Assembly: GCA_964419545.1 (NCBI GenBank)
Contig: CAYQQU010000109.1
Span: 1 to 12,737 of the forward strand
Origin: CAYQQU01 sp964419545
GTDB lineage: Bacteria > Bacteroidota > Bacteroidia > Chitinophagales > Saprospiraceae
DNA: 12,737 nucleotides
Reading direction: 5' to 3'
Both the position numbers and the translations under genes were made by a program. Below are positions 1 through 5,736 of this stretch, one piece after another. The notes under the pieces are model-generated. The model was given only the letters and a program-made list of their open reading frames with translations, made no database searches and was not told the DNA's origin. Position 1 is the first letter of the stretch, and each line of letters begins with the position of its first letter.

Positions 1-392
1 GGAGGTTCCAAAAGCTGGATTTTGCAGCCAAAATGACTACCTCCAAACAAGCTCTTAGTGATGCTATGTCAACATCTCTATAACAAATTTAAAAATTGTC
101 GGTATTTATACTACACCGAAAGGTGTGCTCGCCCCTCGACGTCCACAATGTCAATAAGGTGTAAAAAGAACCAGCGACAAAAGGCGCCGGCCGGTTCGGC
201 GTACGGGTTCATTTTGCAATAAATGAAAAACGCAAATTCAGCCAACCAAATAAAATTTTGCAATTTTTGCAAAAAAAGAACGACACCCTTATCGGCCCTC
301 TCCAACAAGCTTTAGCCGCAAACGAATTGAATGCAACATTTACCCCTTACGCCGGTTTAAACGACTTTAGGAAAACAAAATTTGGAATCATT
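1..392. other. Gene-free leader region upstream of the peroxiredoxin operon
   Basis: No convincing gene lies here. The stretch is more AT-rich than the rest of the window and carries several small inverted repeats: GGAGGT (1-6) against ACCTCC (39-44) enclosing a GCTG/CAGC hairpin (14-28); an imperfect palindrome at 83-99 (ACAA...TTGT); a perfect ACACC-GAAA-GGTGT hairpin with a GNRA-type loop (113-126); and a CGCCG/CGGCG hairpin (185-201). No exact TAnnTTTG promoter element was found, so the transcription start cannot be placed. The reading frame of the peroxiredoxin stays open back to an ATG at 258, but that extension does not look like protein of this family. Confidence 0.6.
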
Positions 393-1031
393 ATGGCATT
401 TATAGGTAAAAAGTTCCCGAGCATTGAAGTCAATGCGATGAACGAAATGGGCGACACCATCAAGATCAATGTACTGGAAGAAGCCGTCAACAACCAGAAA
501 AAAGTACTGCTCTTTTGGTATCCGAAGGATTTCACCTTTGTCTGTCCCACTGAACTGCACGCCTTCCAGGAGGCGCTCAACGATTTTGCCGAACGCAACA
601 CCATCGTCATCGGCGCTTCCTGCGACACGCCCGAAGTGCACTTCGCCTGGCTCAATACGTCGAAGGACGACGGCGGCATCGAAGGCATTACTTACAATCT
701 GCTGGCCGACAGCAACCGCAACCTGGCCAACATCCTGGGCATCCTGGATACGACCAACGTTCGCACTGACGAAGCCACCGGTGCGGAACTGCGCGACGGC
801 GACAACGTCACCTACCGCGCTACTTATCTGATCGACGAAGAAGGCACCGTCTTCCACGAAGGCCTCAACCACATGCCGCTTGGCCGCAATGTACAGGAAT
901 TCCTGCGCATCATCGATGCCTACCGGCACTTCCAGCTGAAGGGCGAAGTATGCCCGGCCAACTGGGAAGAAGGCAAAGAAGGTATGAACGCCAACCGGGA
1001 AGGCGTAGCGGCCTACCTGAGCAGCAACTAA
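393..1031 (+). CDS. Typical 2-Cys peroxiredoxin (AhpC/TSA family)
   Basis: A 212-residue thiol peroxidase that reduces hydrogen peroxide and organic hydroperoxides in the cytoplasm. The peroxidatic cysteine is C51 in the hallmark FVCPTE motif; the resolving cysteine is C187 in GEVCPANW near the C-terminus, which makes this a typical (dimeric) 2-Cys enzyme. The conserved arginine region (PLGRNVQEFLR) is present. I chose the ATG at 393 because the family begins with a short strand like MAFIGKKFPSIEV; the open frame upstream to 258 adds 45 residues with no family resemblance. Length is normal for the family. It is the first gene of an operon: the thioredoxin starts 26 bases after its stop. No AhpF-type reductase gene is present in the window, so the adjacent thioredoxin is the likely electron donor (inference). 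Confidence 0.95.
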   Translation: MAFIGKKFPSIEVNAMNEMGDTIKINVLEEAVNNQKKVLLFWYPKDFTFVCPTELHAFQEALNDFAERNTIVIGASCDTPEVHFAWLNTSKDDGGIEGITYNLLADSNRNLANILGILDTTNVRTDEATGAELRDGDNVTYRATYLIDEEGTVFHEGLNHMPLGRNVQEFLRIIDAYRHFQLKGEVCPANWEEGKEGMNANREGVAAYLSSN

Positions 1032-1057
1032 TTTTCTGAAACCAAAACGCAATCATC

Positions 1058-1372
1058 ATGCTGAAAGAACTCAATGCCGATAACCTACAGGAGATCATAA
1101 AAAGTGAAGAGACTGTCATCGTACAGTATTCCGCCGGATGGTGCGGCAACTGCCGGATCATGAAGCCGAAATTCAAAAAGCTGGCCGCGGAAAACGAAGG
1201 CGTCTCTTTTGTGATAGTCGACGCTGAAAAGTATCCCAACTCGCGCCAACTGGCCAAGGTGGATAACCTGCCGACTTTCGCCGCTTTCCGGAACGGCAAT
1301 TTTGTCAACCAGGTACAGACCAACAAGTTTGACCTGTTAAAAGATCTGGTATATGAGGCTACCGATAATTAA
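1058..1372 (+). CDS. Thioredoxin-family protein with WCGNC active site
   Basis: A 104-residue single-domain thioredoxin fold with no signal peptide, so cytoplasmic. The redox motif is W28-C29-G30-N31-C32, in which Asn replaces the Pro of classical thioredoxin (WCGPC); this residue affects redox potential and partner choice. The cis-proline loop is present as NLPTF (P72). Length matches minimal thioredoxins. It lies 26 bases downstream of the peroxiredoxin and its last 20 bases overlap the next gene, so the three are almost certainly cotranscribed and translationally coupled. Its probable job is to recycle the disulfide form of the upstream peroxiredoxin; that is inferred from context, not seen. 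General thioredoxin function cannot be excluded. Confidence 0.93.
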   Translation: MLKELNADNLQEIIKSEETVIVQYSAGWCGNCRIMKPKFKKLAAENEGVSFVIVDAEKYPNSRQLAKVDNLPTFAAFRNGNFVNQVQTNKFDLLKDLVYEATDN

Positions 1373-1610
1373 GCACATCACGGAATTCGCCCGCGAGCGG
1401 GATGAAGACTTTCTGCTCGAAACCATCGAAACCCTGGAGGCGCTCACCGAATCGCCGGCCGTCAAAGACGAAGAAATGGACGTCATCGGCGAGCTCCTCT
1501 CCAACCTGTACGGCGCCGTAGAAGTGAACCGGGAAATCGACCGGGGCCTCCCGCAGCGGGAAGCGCTCAACGCTTTTATGGGGCGCGTAGTAGGAGCTAT
1601 TGATCGATAA
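1353..1610 (+). CDS. Small acidic DUF6952-like protein, third gene of the peroxiredoxin operon
   Basis: An 85-residue, strongly acidic, probably all-helical protein beginning MRLPIIKHI. From memory it resembles the DUF6952 family, small Bacteroidota proteins usually encoded right after a peroxiredoxin and a thioredoxin; the order here is the same. No catalytic motif, cysteine, signal peptide or membrane segment is visible. The start at 1353 lies inside the thioredoxin gene (overlap of 20 bases in another frame), a strong sign of translational coupling. A strong terminator follows directly at 1617. Function is unknown; an accessory or regulatory role in thiol peroxidase recycling is only a guess from the neighbourhood. 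Confidence 0.78.
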   Translation: MRLPIIKHITEFARERDEDFLLETIETLEALTESPAVKDEEMDVIGELLSNLYGAVEVNREIDRGLPQREALNAFMGRVVGAIDR

Positions 1611-1616
1611 TGGACA

Positions 1617-1671
1617 AACGAGGCATCATCCCGGAAGCAAGCAGGGATGATGCCTTCGTTGTTTTTTCTTT
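1617..1671 (+). terminator. Strong rho-independent terminator of the peroxiredoxin operon
   Basis: The left arm (1617-1632, AACGAGGCATCATCCC) pairs with the right arm (1644-1660, GGGATGATGCC then TTCGTT) over 16 bp with one bulged T, followed by GTTTTTTCTTT. It begins six bases after the stop of the 85-residue gene. The opposite strand lacks a T-run after the hairpin, so it mainly serves the plus-strand operon. Confidence 0.93.
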
Positions 1672-1699
1672 GCCCTGAGTCAAACTATGTCCACCCGGT

Positions 1700-2251
1700 T
1701 TAATTCAGCGCACTCCCCTTCAGCCACTGCCCGTCGCGCGCCCGGCGCCAATAGTGCTGTATCTTTCCGTTTTCCACCACGAAAAGTTCAAAATTATGGC
1801 GGGCGCCGTCGGCCATATTCTGAAAGACAGCCGGCGCTGACTGAATATTGCTGCCGAAGCGCCGCCCCGTGATCAGCTTCTTGCTCTGGGGGTTGAACCA
1901 ATAATGCTGTAACTGATCCCCCTCACGCACGATGATCTCGTAAAAATATTTGCGGCTGGGCCCCTGGTTTTGGAAGACGGCCGGCGTCGATTGTACATTA
2001 CTGCCGGCCCGGGCGCCTTTATTCCAGCGCTCTGCGCCATGACCGCGCCAGTAATGCTGGATTTGCCCTTCTTCCATTGCGAACACCTCAAAATTGTAGC
2101 GCGCCGCCGGCAATTGGTTTTGTACGGCGGCTACCACCACGTCACCTTGGGTATCGGGAGGCGGCGGAGGCGTGATAGCAGGCCCTTCATCGTCGGAAAC
2201 AGCCGGTGGCGTAGCGGCGGATTCACCGCCGCCCGCGTTGCGCCAGCCCAC
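1700..2251 (-). CDS. HYWR-repeat (propeller-like) protein, three units, probably 5'-truncated
   Basis: A 183-residue frame starting at a GTG (2251); the frame is closed by a TAG 18 bases upstream and no ATG is available. The N-terminal 40 residues are low-complexity (GGGE, then PPPPPD), followed by three clear repeats of about 43-50 residues at 42-90, 91-140 and 141-183. Each unit has the pattern AVxQN...(N/Y)FE(V/I/L)...(E)GxxxHYWx...KG, with GSN-Q-(S/T)P closing units one and two. The pattern resembles lectin-like or propeller repeats of the NFEVVV...HYWRD kind seen in bacterial and fungal secreted proteins (family recollection, not searched). Three units are too few for a closed propeller, and neither a signal peptide nor a lipobox is present, so the gene may have lost its 5' part. 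Function is unknown; carbohydrate binding is one possibility. It could alternatively be expressed as is from the GTG. Confidence 0.6.
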   Translation of the reverse strand: MGWRNAGGGESAATPPAVSDDEGPAITPPPPPDTQGDVVVAAVQNQLPAARYNFEVFAMEEGQIQHYWRGHGAERWNKGARAGSNVQSTPAVFQNQGPSRKYFYEIIVREGDQLQHYWFNPQSKKLITGRRFGSNIQSAPAVFQNMADGARHNFELFVVENGKIQHYWRRARDGQWLKGSALN

Positions 2252-2260
2252 GGTATTGGA

Positions 2261-2302
2261 ACGGGTTCGCTAGAAAAATCAACGGGTTTGCTAAAAGATA
2301 AA
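2261..2302. repeat. 21-bp tandem duplication (17 of 21 identical)
   Basis: Copy one is 2261-2281 and copy two 2282-2302; both begin ACGGGTT(C/T)GCTA. The 21-bp period equals two helical turns. It lies just upstream of the GTG start of the HYWR-repeat gene on the minus strand, so it could be paired operator sites or simply a slippage or insertion scar. Confidence 0.75.
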
Positions 2303-2318
2303 ATGAGCGTTTTATCTT
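2295..2318. repeat. Perfect 9-bp inverted repeat (AAGATAAAA / TTTTATCTT)
   Basis: The arms 2295-2303 and 2310-2318 flank a six-base spacer TGAGCG. It overlaps the second copy of the 21-bp duplication. There is no T-run after it on either strand, so a terminator is unlikely; an operator palindrome or a trace of a mobile-element end is more plausible. Confidence 0.7.
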
Positions 2319-2330
2319 GATGACCGGTTC

Positions 2331-2496
2331 TTAACCCGGATTCATGGGGTCTTCGTCATGACGGTTGACAGGCTTGCGTTCGCGCAGGAGGGCGACACGC
2401 AGGCGCCTGCTGCTGCAGGCAGGTATCCCCAGATGATGAGTGAGCGGGGCGGAATGGCGGCCGGCAATCGATGAATCCATGAATAATCCGGGTTAA
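2331..2496. mobile_element. Inverted-repeat-bounded segment: candidate MITE or IS remnant
   Basis: The left end (2331-2347, TTAACCCGGATTCATGG) is the inverse of the right end (2477-2496): reading the right end on the minus strand gives TTAACCCGG, ATT, ATTCATGG, identical except for a 3-base insertion. The inside carries a perfect palindrome CGTCATGACG (2354-2363), a perfect palindrome GCAGGCGCCTGC (2399-2410) and a GCCTGC/GCAGGC hairpin (2405-2420), but no room for a transposase. Such architecture fits a non-autonomous miniature element or the collapsed remains of an insertion sequence. I did not identify a flanking target-site duplication or an IS family. Confidence 0.5.
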
Positions 2497-2527
2497 CTTG
2501 GAATAGAAATCTCTAAAAGCGCAACCC

Positions 2528-2989
2528 ATGAAAATAGCCGTAGGCAGCGACATGAACACCCCCGTCACCGGCCTGGTGGTGGAAGAACTCAAAAAACGGG
2601 GGCACCAGGTGGAAGTATTCGGCGCCCTGGTGTCCGAACCGGCCATGTGGTCGAAAGTAGCCGTCGAAGTAGCCGGGCGGGTCGCCGCCGGAGATTTCGA
2701 TCAGGCCGTACTGTTTTGCTGGACCGGCACCGGCATCAGCCTGGCCGCCAACAAGGTGCCGGGTATCCGCGCGGCGCTCTGCCAGGACGCCCAGACGGCT
2801 GCGGGCGCCCGCCAGTGGAACGACGCCAACATCCTGGCCATGAGCCTGCGCACCGTCTCAGAAGCAGTAGCCAAAGAAATTCTGGACGCCTGGTTCAACA
2901 ACGAGCCCAGCACCGACGCGGAAGACGTCGCCTGCCTGGCGTTTTTGGCTGATGCCGAACGAAAGCTTAACCGCCCCGCTCACTCGTGA
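2528..2989 (+). CDS. Divergent RpiB/LacA/LacB-family sugar-phosphate isomerase-like protein
   Basis: A 153-residue Rossmann-type protein of the ribose-5-phosphate isomerase B / galactose-6-phosphate isomerase family, cytoplasmic. Family signatures are the N-terminal GSD (6-8), GTGIS (67-71), AANKVPGIRAALC (73-85) and NDAN (98-101). Key positions differ from canonical RpiB: the GSDH histidine is Met9; the residue in front of GTG that is the catalytic Cys in the E. coli enzyme is Thr66, with a cysteine two residues earlier (C64-W65-T66-G67); and the histidine of HNDAN is Trp97. The CWTGTG...RxWNDAN pattern matches, as I recall, a widespread subfamily annotated only as RpiB/LacAB-like, so the substrate may not be ribose 5-phosphate. 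Length is normal for the family. The ATG at 2528 gives the expected N-terminal strand MKIAVGSD. Its last 10 bases overlap the end of the convergent universal stress gene. Confidence 0.85.
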   Translation: MKIAVGSDMNTPVTGLVVEELKKRGHQVEVFGALVSEPAMWSKVAVEVAGRVAAGDFDQAVLFCWTGTGISLAANKVPGIRAALCQDAQTAAGARQWNDANILAMSLRTVSEAVAKEILDAWFNNEPSTDAEDVACLAFLADAERKLNRPAHS

Positions 2990-3792
2990 AAAACCAGGAG
3001 CGGCGTCTTGCTGTGGAAAGTCATCTTCTTGGAAAAACTACTGTGAAAAAGGCGTTCCCAGAAGCGGCGACGGGGAATGAACAGCGCCAGCAGGTTGATG
3101 CTTTCCTGCTGCAGGTAATAGTCTACCCCTTCTTGCGCCGTCGGGCTGCGCACTACCGTAAACTGGGTGAAAGGAAAAGGAGACTCCCCGCCCAGGTCTT
3201 CGACCGCCGCTTTCGCTTCCCGGCCTGAATTGGTGTCGATGTGTACAAAGTGGACCTCGGCGCCCAATTCTCCCGCCAGCATAATGAGCTCTTCGACCGC
3301 GTGCTCGTCGGACGCCTGAAAGTCGGTGGCATAGGCGATCTTCCGGATCGGTTCGAACCGGACGTTTTCCGGAATCGCCAGCACCGGGCAGGGCGCGTGC
3401 ATCATGGTGTGGGTCGTAACGCTGCCCAACAGCTTTTCCATCCGGTTGTGTTCCCCTTTGGTGCCCATAACGATGAGATCGTGCTCGCCGTCGGCGGCGG
3501 CGTCGATGATCTCCTGGTAGATGAACACCCCGTAATCGATGCGCAGCTGTCCGATGCGTTCGCGGGAATAATCAGCGAGAAAAGCGTGCAATTGTTCCGT
3601 TACCCTGGACTTCCGCTCGGTGAGCAATTGTTCGATGTGCTGCGGCGGCACGCTGGCGGCTTCCGAACCGGGCAGGAAATAGATGGACAGGACGTCAATG
3701 GTGGCGTCCAGCGCTTCGGCCAGCGCCAGCGCGTATTCGAAAGCACCGCGGGCGGCGCCGGAAAAATCGGTCGGGAAGAGTATCTTTTTCAT
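2980..3792 (-). CDS. Tandem-domain universal stress protein (UspA family)
   Basis: A 270-residue cytoplasmic protein made of two UspA folds. Domain 1 (about 1-142) begins MKKILFPTDFS and has a complete nucleotide-binding motif G110-x2-G113-x9-G123-S124 (G-T-K-G to G-S), so it probably binds ATP. Domain 2 (about 149-270) begins KIAYATDFQ but its C-terminal part (IPRRRFWERLF...) lacks the glycine motif, so it probably does not bind nucleotide. Proteins of this family support survival in stress, starvation or low oxygen; the exact partner is unknown. It follows the other universal stress gene by only 2 bases, so the pair is one operon. Its 3' end overlaps the convergent RpiB-like gene by 10 bases, with no terminator hairpin visible at the junction. 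Confidence 0.92.
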   Translation of the reverse strand: MKKILFPTDFSGAARGAFEYALALAEALDATIDVLSIYFLPGSEAASVPPQHIEQLLTERKSRVTEQLHAFLADYSRERIGQLRIDYGVFIYQEIIDAAADGEHDLIVMGTKGEHNRMEKLLGSVTTHTMMHAPCPVLAIPENVRFEPIRKIAYATDFQASDEHAVEELIMLAGELGAEVHFVHIDTNSGREAKAAVEDLGGESPFPFTQFTVVRSPTAQEGVDYYLQQESINLLALFIPRRRFWERLFHSSFSKKMTFHSKTPLLVFHE

Positions 3793-3794
3793 GT

Positions 3795-4634
3795 TCAGCT
3801 TTCTTTTTCAGTCTCGGTTGGATAATCAATGCTGAGGACGGGCACTTCGGCGTGATTGACCAGGGCTTCGACATTGCTGCCGATCAGCATCCTTTTGATG
3901 GGATGGCGGTGGTGGTTGGAGATGGCGATCAGCTGTGCGCCGATCTTTCCGGCAAAGGACCGTACCGCCTGCTCCACCGAGAAGTCGCGCAGGATGTGGG
4001 TTTTGCATTCAAAAGGTTCGCAAAGCGCCTTGTAGCCTTCCATGGCTTCCTGACTGACGATATAAGGCGGGTCGAACAATGAGGACGTATGAACGATCGC
4101 CAGGTGGATCTCCGGAATGAAGTGTTTCACAAAATCCTTAAAGCGCAGGAAAGGCGCCCGTTCGTTCTCGTTGAAGCTGGATGCGAAAAGGACCCGGTCG
4201 AATACCAGCTTCTCCAGCGGTTTTTTGAGCACCAGCACCGGGCAATGCACGGTGCGCACCACTTTCTGGGTATTGGAGCCGATAAAGAATTCGCTTTTGC
4301 CGCTGGCCCCGAAAGACCCCATCACTACCAGGTCGACGCCATTTTCGGTGACGTATTCCCCCACCCGGGCCGCCAGCGATTGCGGCAGCACCGCTCCCTG
4401 CCAGCTCCGGCCGGGATGGTTGGCCATCAGCGCTTCGAGCTGCGCCGTCGCTTCTTTCACCTCCGGAAGCGCCGCTCTTTGCGGTGCGGGCAGCGTAGCC
4501 CAGTCGGCCGGCAACTTTTTGACGTGGAGGAGGTGCAGGTGGCTTTCGAAGCGCTGGGCCAGCTTCACGGCAGCGTCGAGCGCATAGCCGGCGCAGGCAG
4601 AAAAATCGGTGGGTACCAGAATGCTCTTGATCAT
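3795..4634 (-). CDS. Tandem-domain universal stress protein (UspA family), first of the pair
   Basis: A 279-residue cytoplasmic protein with two UspA domains. Domain 1 (about 1-138) starts MIKSILVPTDFS and carries the ATP-binding motif G106-x2-G109-x9-G119-S120. Domain 2 (about 145-271) starts VFDRVLFASSF; near its C-terminus the two early motif glycines are replaced (SNHHRHPIKRMLIGS), leaving only the final GS. The ATG at 4634 is preferred over one at 4706: the longer form adds 24 unrelated residues and would begin inside the terminator hairpin at 4690-4722. It is the first gene of a two-gene operon (2-base gap to the next). The two proteins share their plan but differ widely in sequence, so the duplication is old. 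Expression must come from 4635-4690 or from read-through of the upstream block. Confidence 0.92.
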   Translation of the reverse strand: MIKSILVPTDFSACAGYALDAAVKLAQRFESHLHLLHVKKLPADWATLPAPQRAALPEVKEATAQLEALMANHPGRSWQGAVLPQSLAARVGEYVTENGVDLVVMGSFGASGKSEFFIGSNTQKVVRTVHCPVLVLKKPLEKLVFDRVLFASSFNENERAPFLRFKDFVKHFIPEIHLAIVHTSSLFDPPYIVSQEAMEGYKALCEPFECKTHILRDFSVEQAVRSFAGKIGAQLIAISNHHRHPIKRMLIGSNVEALVNHAEVPVLSIDYPTETEKES

Positions 4635-4689
4635 GTATTGCGTTTTTTCCAACCCTGGCGAATGGTAAATTACGGAAACGCCGACGGAT

Positions 4690-4722
4690 AAAAAAAGGGC
4701 AACCACCCAGAAGTGACCGCCC
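4690..4722 (-). terminator. Rho-independent terminator after the 126-residue gene
   Basis: Read on the minus strand, GGGCGGTCAC (4722-4713) pairs with GTGGTTGCCC (4706-4697) over 10 bp, three of them G-U, around a TTCTGG loop; seven T residues follow (4696-4690). It separates the uncharacterised paralogs upstream from the universal stress gene pair downstream, although partial read-through is possible. Confidence 0.82.
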
Positions 4723-4753
4723 TCGTCCTAGTCGCAAAAGCCAATTTTCACGG

Positions 4754-5134
4754 TTATTGATTGTACTTCTCTTTGTAAGCCGATTCCGAGGCGCCGCCCT
4801 TCCGGTTTTGCTGCTCAAGCGTCCAGTGGTCGGTAGAAGTGGTTTGCATCCAAAGGTTGCCCGATTTGCGGAAAACCTGCACGTTGAGCCCGAATTGATC
4901 GAAAAACGACTGCTCGAGCTCGGCGACGGTAAGGTCCTTCCTGACCTCAAAATCTCCGTCCTGGTGCACTGTGCGTACGTCGCCCAGCACTTGTTCCTGG
5001 GGCAGCTGCGTCTCCACCGGTGAACCTTCACCCGTTTGGTGGTGGCCTTTGTAAAACTCCAGCTTGAGAAATGGGAATTTTTGATTGAATTCGCGCTGAA
5101 TTTCCCGTATGCGCTTATCGTCGCTGATAATCAT
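4754..5134 (-). CDS. Conserved Bacteroidota protein of unknown function, paralog of the neighbouring gene
   Basis: A 126-residue soluble protein with no signal peptide, membrane segment or cysteine. Landmarks are KFPFLKLEFY (19-28), an acidic middle (VRTVHQDGDFEV), DLTVAELEQSF (67-77), QFGLNVQVFRKSG (80-92) and TTSTDHWTLEQQNRKGG (98-114). It shares FPFLKLEFY, QFGLNVQVFR and the D-x-WTLE-QNR-G block with the gene 63 bases upstream, so the two are clear paralogs. I recall similar proteins as unnamed hypotheticals in other Bacteroidota, but know no function. The start at 5134 (MIISDDKRI) aligns with the conserved beginning of the family. A good terminator follows at 4722-4690. Transcription is probably from the promoter upstream of the paralog. 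Confidence 0.85.
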   Translation of the reverse strand: MIISDDKRIREIQREFNQKFPFLKLEFYKGHHQTGEGSPVETQLPQEQVLGDVRTVHQDGDFEVRKDLTVAELEQSFFDQFGLNVQVFRKSGNLWMQTTSTDHWTLEQQNRKGGASESAYKEKYNQ

Positions 5135-5197
5135 GGTTCCTGCATTTTGGTTAGAAAATAATGCCGCTGCGCCCGGCGCCTTTTCGGTAAAATGGCG

Positions 5198-5656
5198 TTA
5201 ATCGAGTACGACCCCCAGGTCGCCCATCAGCTCTCCGCGCCGGTTCTGCTCTTCGAGGGTCCATACGTCGGTGGCCCAGGTTTGCAGCCAGCGGCCGAAC
5301 GACTGCCGGAAGACCTGCACGTTGAGCCCAAATTGCTCCTGCAGCGATTGTTCGAAATACCCGGTGGGCAGGTTGCCGTCTAAAGCGACCCATCCCGCGC
5401 GGGGCTGCTGTTGTACCGCAGCAACGGTCAGCTGCGGCGCCAGCCGCAGTTGTTCCGCCGTCCCCTCTCCCGGCCGGTGCGCACGACCGTAGAACTCCAG
5501 CTTCAAAAAGGGAAAGCGGCGGCTGAAATCAGCTTGCAGCTCCGCCAACCGACGTTCGCCGGATATCTCCAGCATGGCGTTAGCCGGGAGCTTCAGCCTT
5601 GACAATCGGGGGCGGTTCTCGGTTTCGCCTTTGCCGGCGGCGTTCCAGTTTTCCAT
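5198..5656 (-). CDS. Conserved Bacteroidota protein of unknown function, first gene after the FNR-type promoter
   Basis: A 152-residue soluble protein without cysteines, signal peptide or membrane segment. The conserved core runs from about residue 28 (MLEISGERRLAELQ) through RFPFLKLEFY (47-56), YFEQSLQEQFGLNVQVFR (100-117) and LQTWATDVWTLEEQNRRG (124-141), matching the 126-residue paralog downstream. The first 27 residues are a polar extension absent from the paralog; an in-frame ATG at 5575 gives the short form, so either start is possible. I chose 5656 because the upstream promoter leaves a leader of ordinary length (about 45 bases). The gene carries a Bacteroidota-type promoter with an FNR box at about -41, so it is predicted to respond to oxygen limitation. 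Function is not known. Confidence 0.83.
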   Translation of the reverse strand: MENWNAAGKGETENRPRLSRLKLPANAMLEISGERRLAELQADFSRRFPFLKLEFYGRAHRPGEGTAEQLRLAPQLTVAAVQQQPRAGWVALDGNLPTGYFEQSLQEQFGLNVQVFRQSFGRWLQTWATDVWTLEEQNRRGELMGDLGVVLD

Positions 5657-5706
5657 GGTTTTTTTTTCTGTTCTCTGGCGATTGTTACATGGAAACCATC
5701 TAGCTT

Positions 5707-5736
5707 CAAAGTTAACCGGCTGATTCTCCGATCCAA
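5707..5736 (-). promoter_or_regulatory. Bacteroidota-type promoter of the 152-residue gene
   Basis: On the minus strand TAACTTTG (5714-5707) matches the -7 consensus TAnnTTTG exactly, and TTG (5736-5734) lies 19 bases upstream, the spacing expected for the -33 element. Predicted transcription start is near 5702, giving a leader of about 45 bases to the ATG at 5656. The -33 TTG directly abuts the FNR box. Confidence 0.7.

Larger units (their letters stand above)
2252..2527. other. Gene-free, repeat-rich intergenic region
   Basis: No coding sequence is supported. In order it holds a 21-bp tandem duplication, a 9-bp-arm palindrome, an inverted-repeat-bounded segment of about 166 bp with several internal perfect palindromes, and the short leader of the RpiB-like gene. 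A weak -7-like element TAACTTGG (2494-2501, one mismatch to TAnnTTTG) sits at the outer edge of the right inverted repeat and could serve the RpiB-like gene, but no -33 element is seen at the right distance. Confidence 0.6.

Noticed and set aside
258..392. N-terminal extension of the peroxiredoxin back to an ATG at 258
   Set aside because: The 45 added residues have no resemblance to the peroxiredoxin family, whose proteins start near MAFIGKKFP; the bases there are AT-rich like non-coding sequence.
357..1052. 231-residue open frame on the minus strand over the peroxiredoxin gene
   Set aside because: The plus strand encodes an unmistakable peroxiredoxin; the antisense product has no family features.
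4635..4706. Longer start (4706) for the 279-residue universal stress protein
   Set aside because: The extra 24 residues precede the canonical MIKSILVPTDFS start and would be encoded from within a terminator hairpin and its T-run.
5151..5393. 80-residue Arg-rich open frame on the minus strand
   Set aside because: Overlaps the 152-residue gene on the same strand in another frame; composition is typical of a shifted frame of a GC-rich gene.
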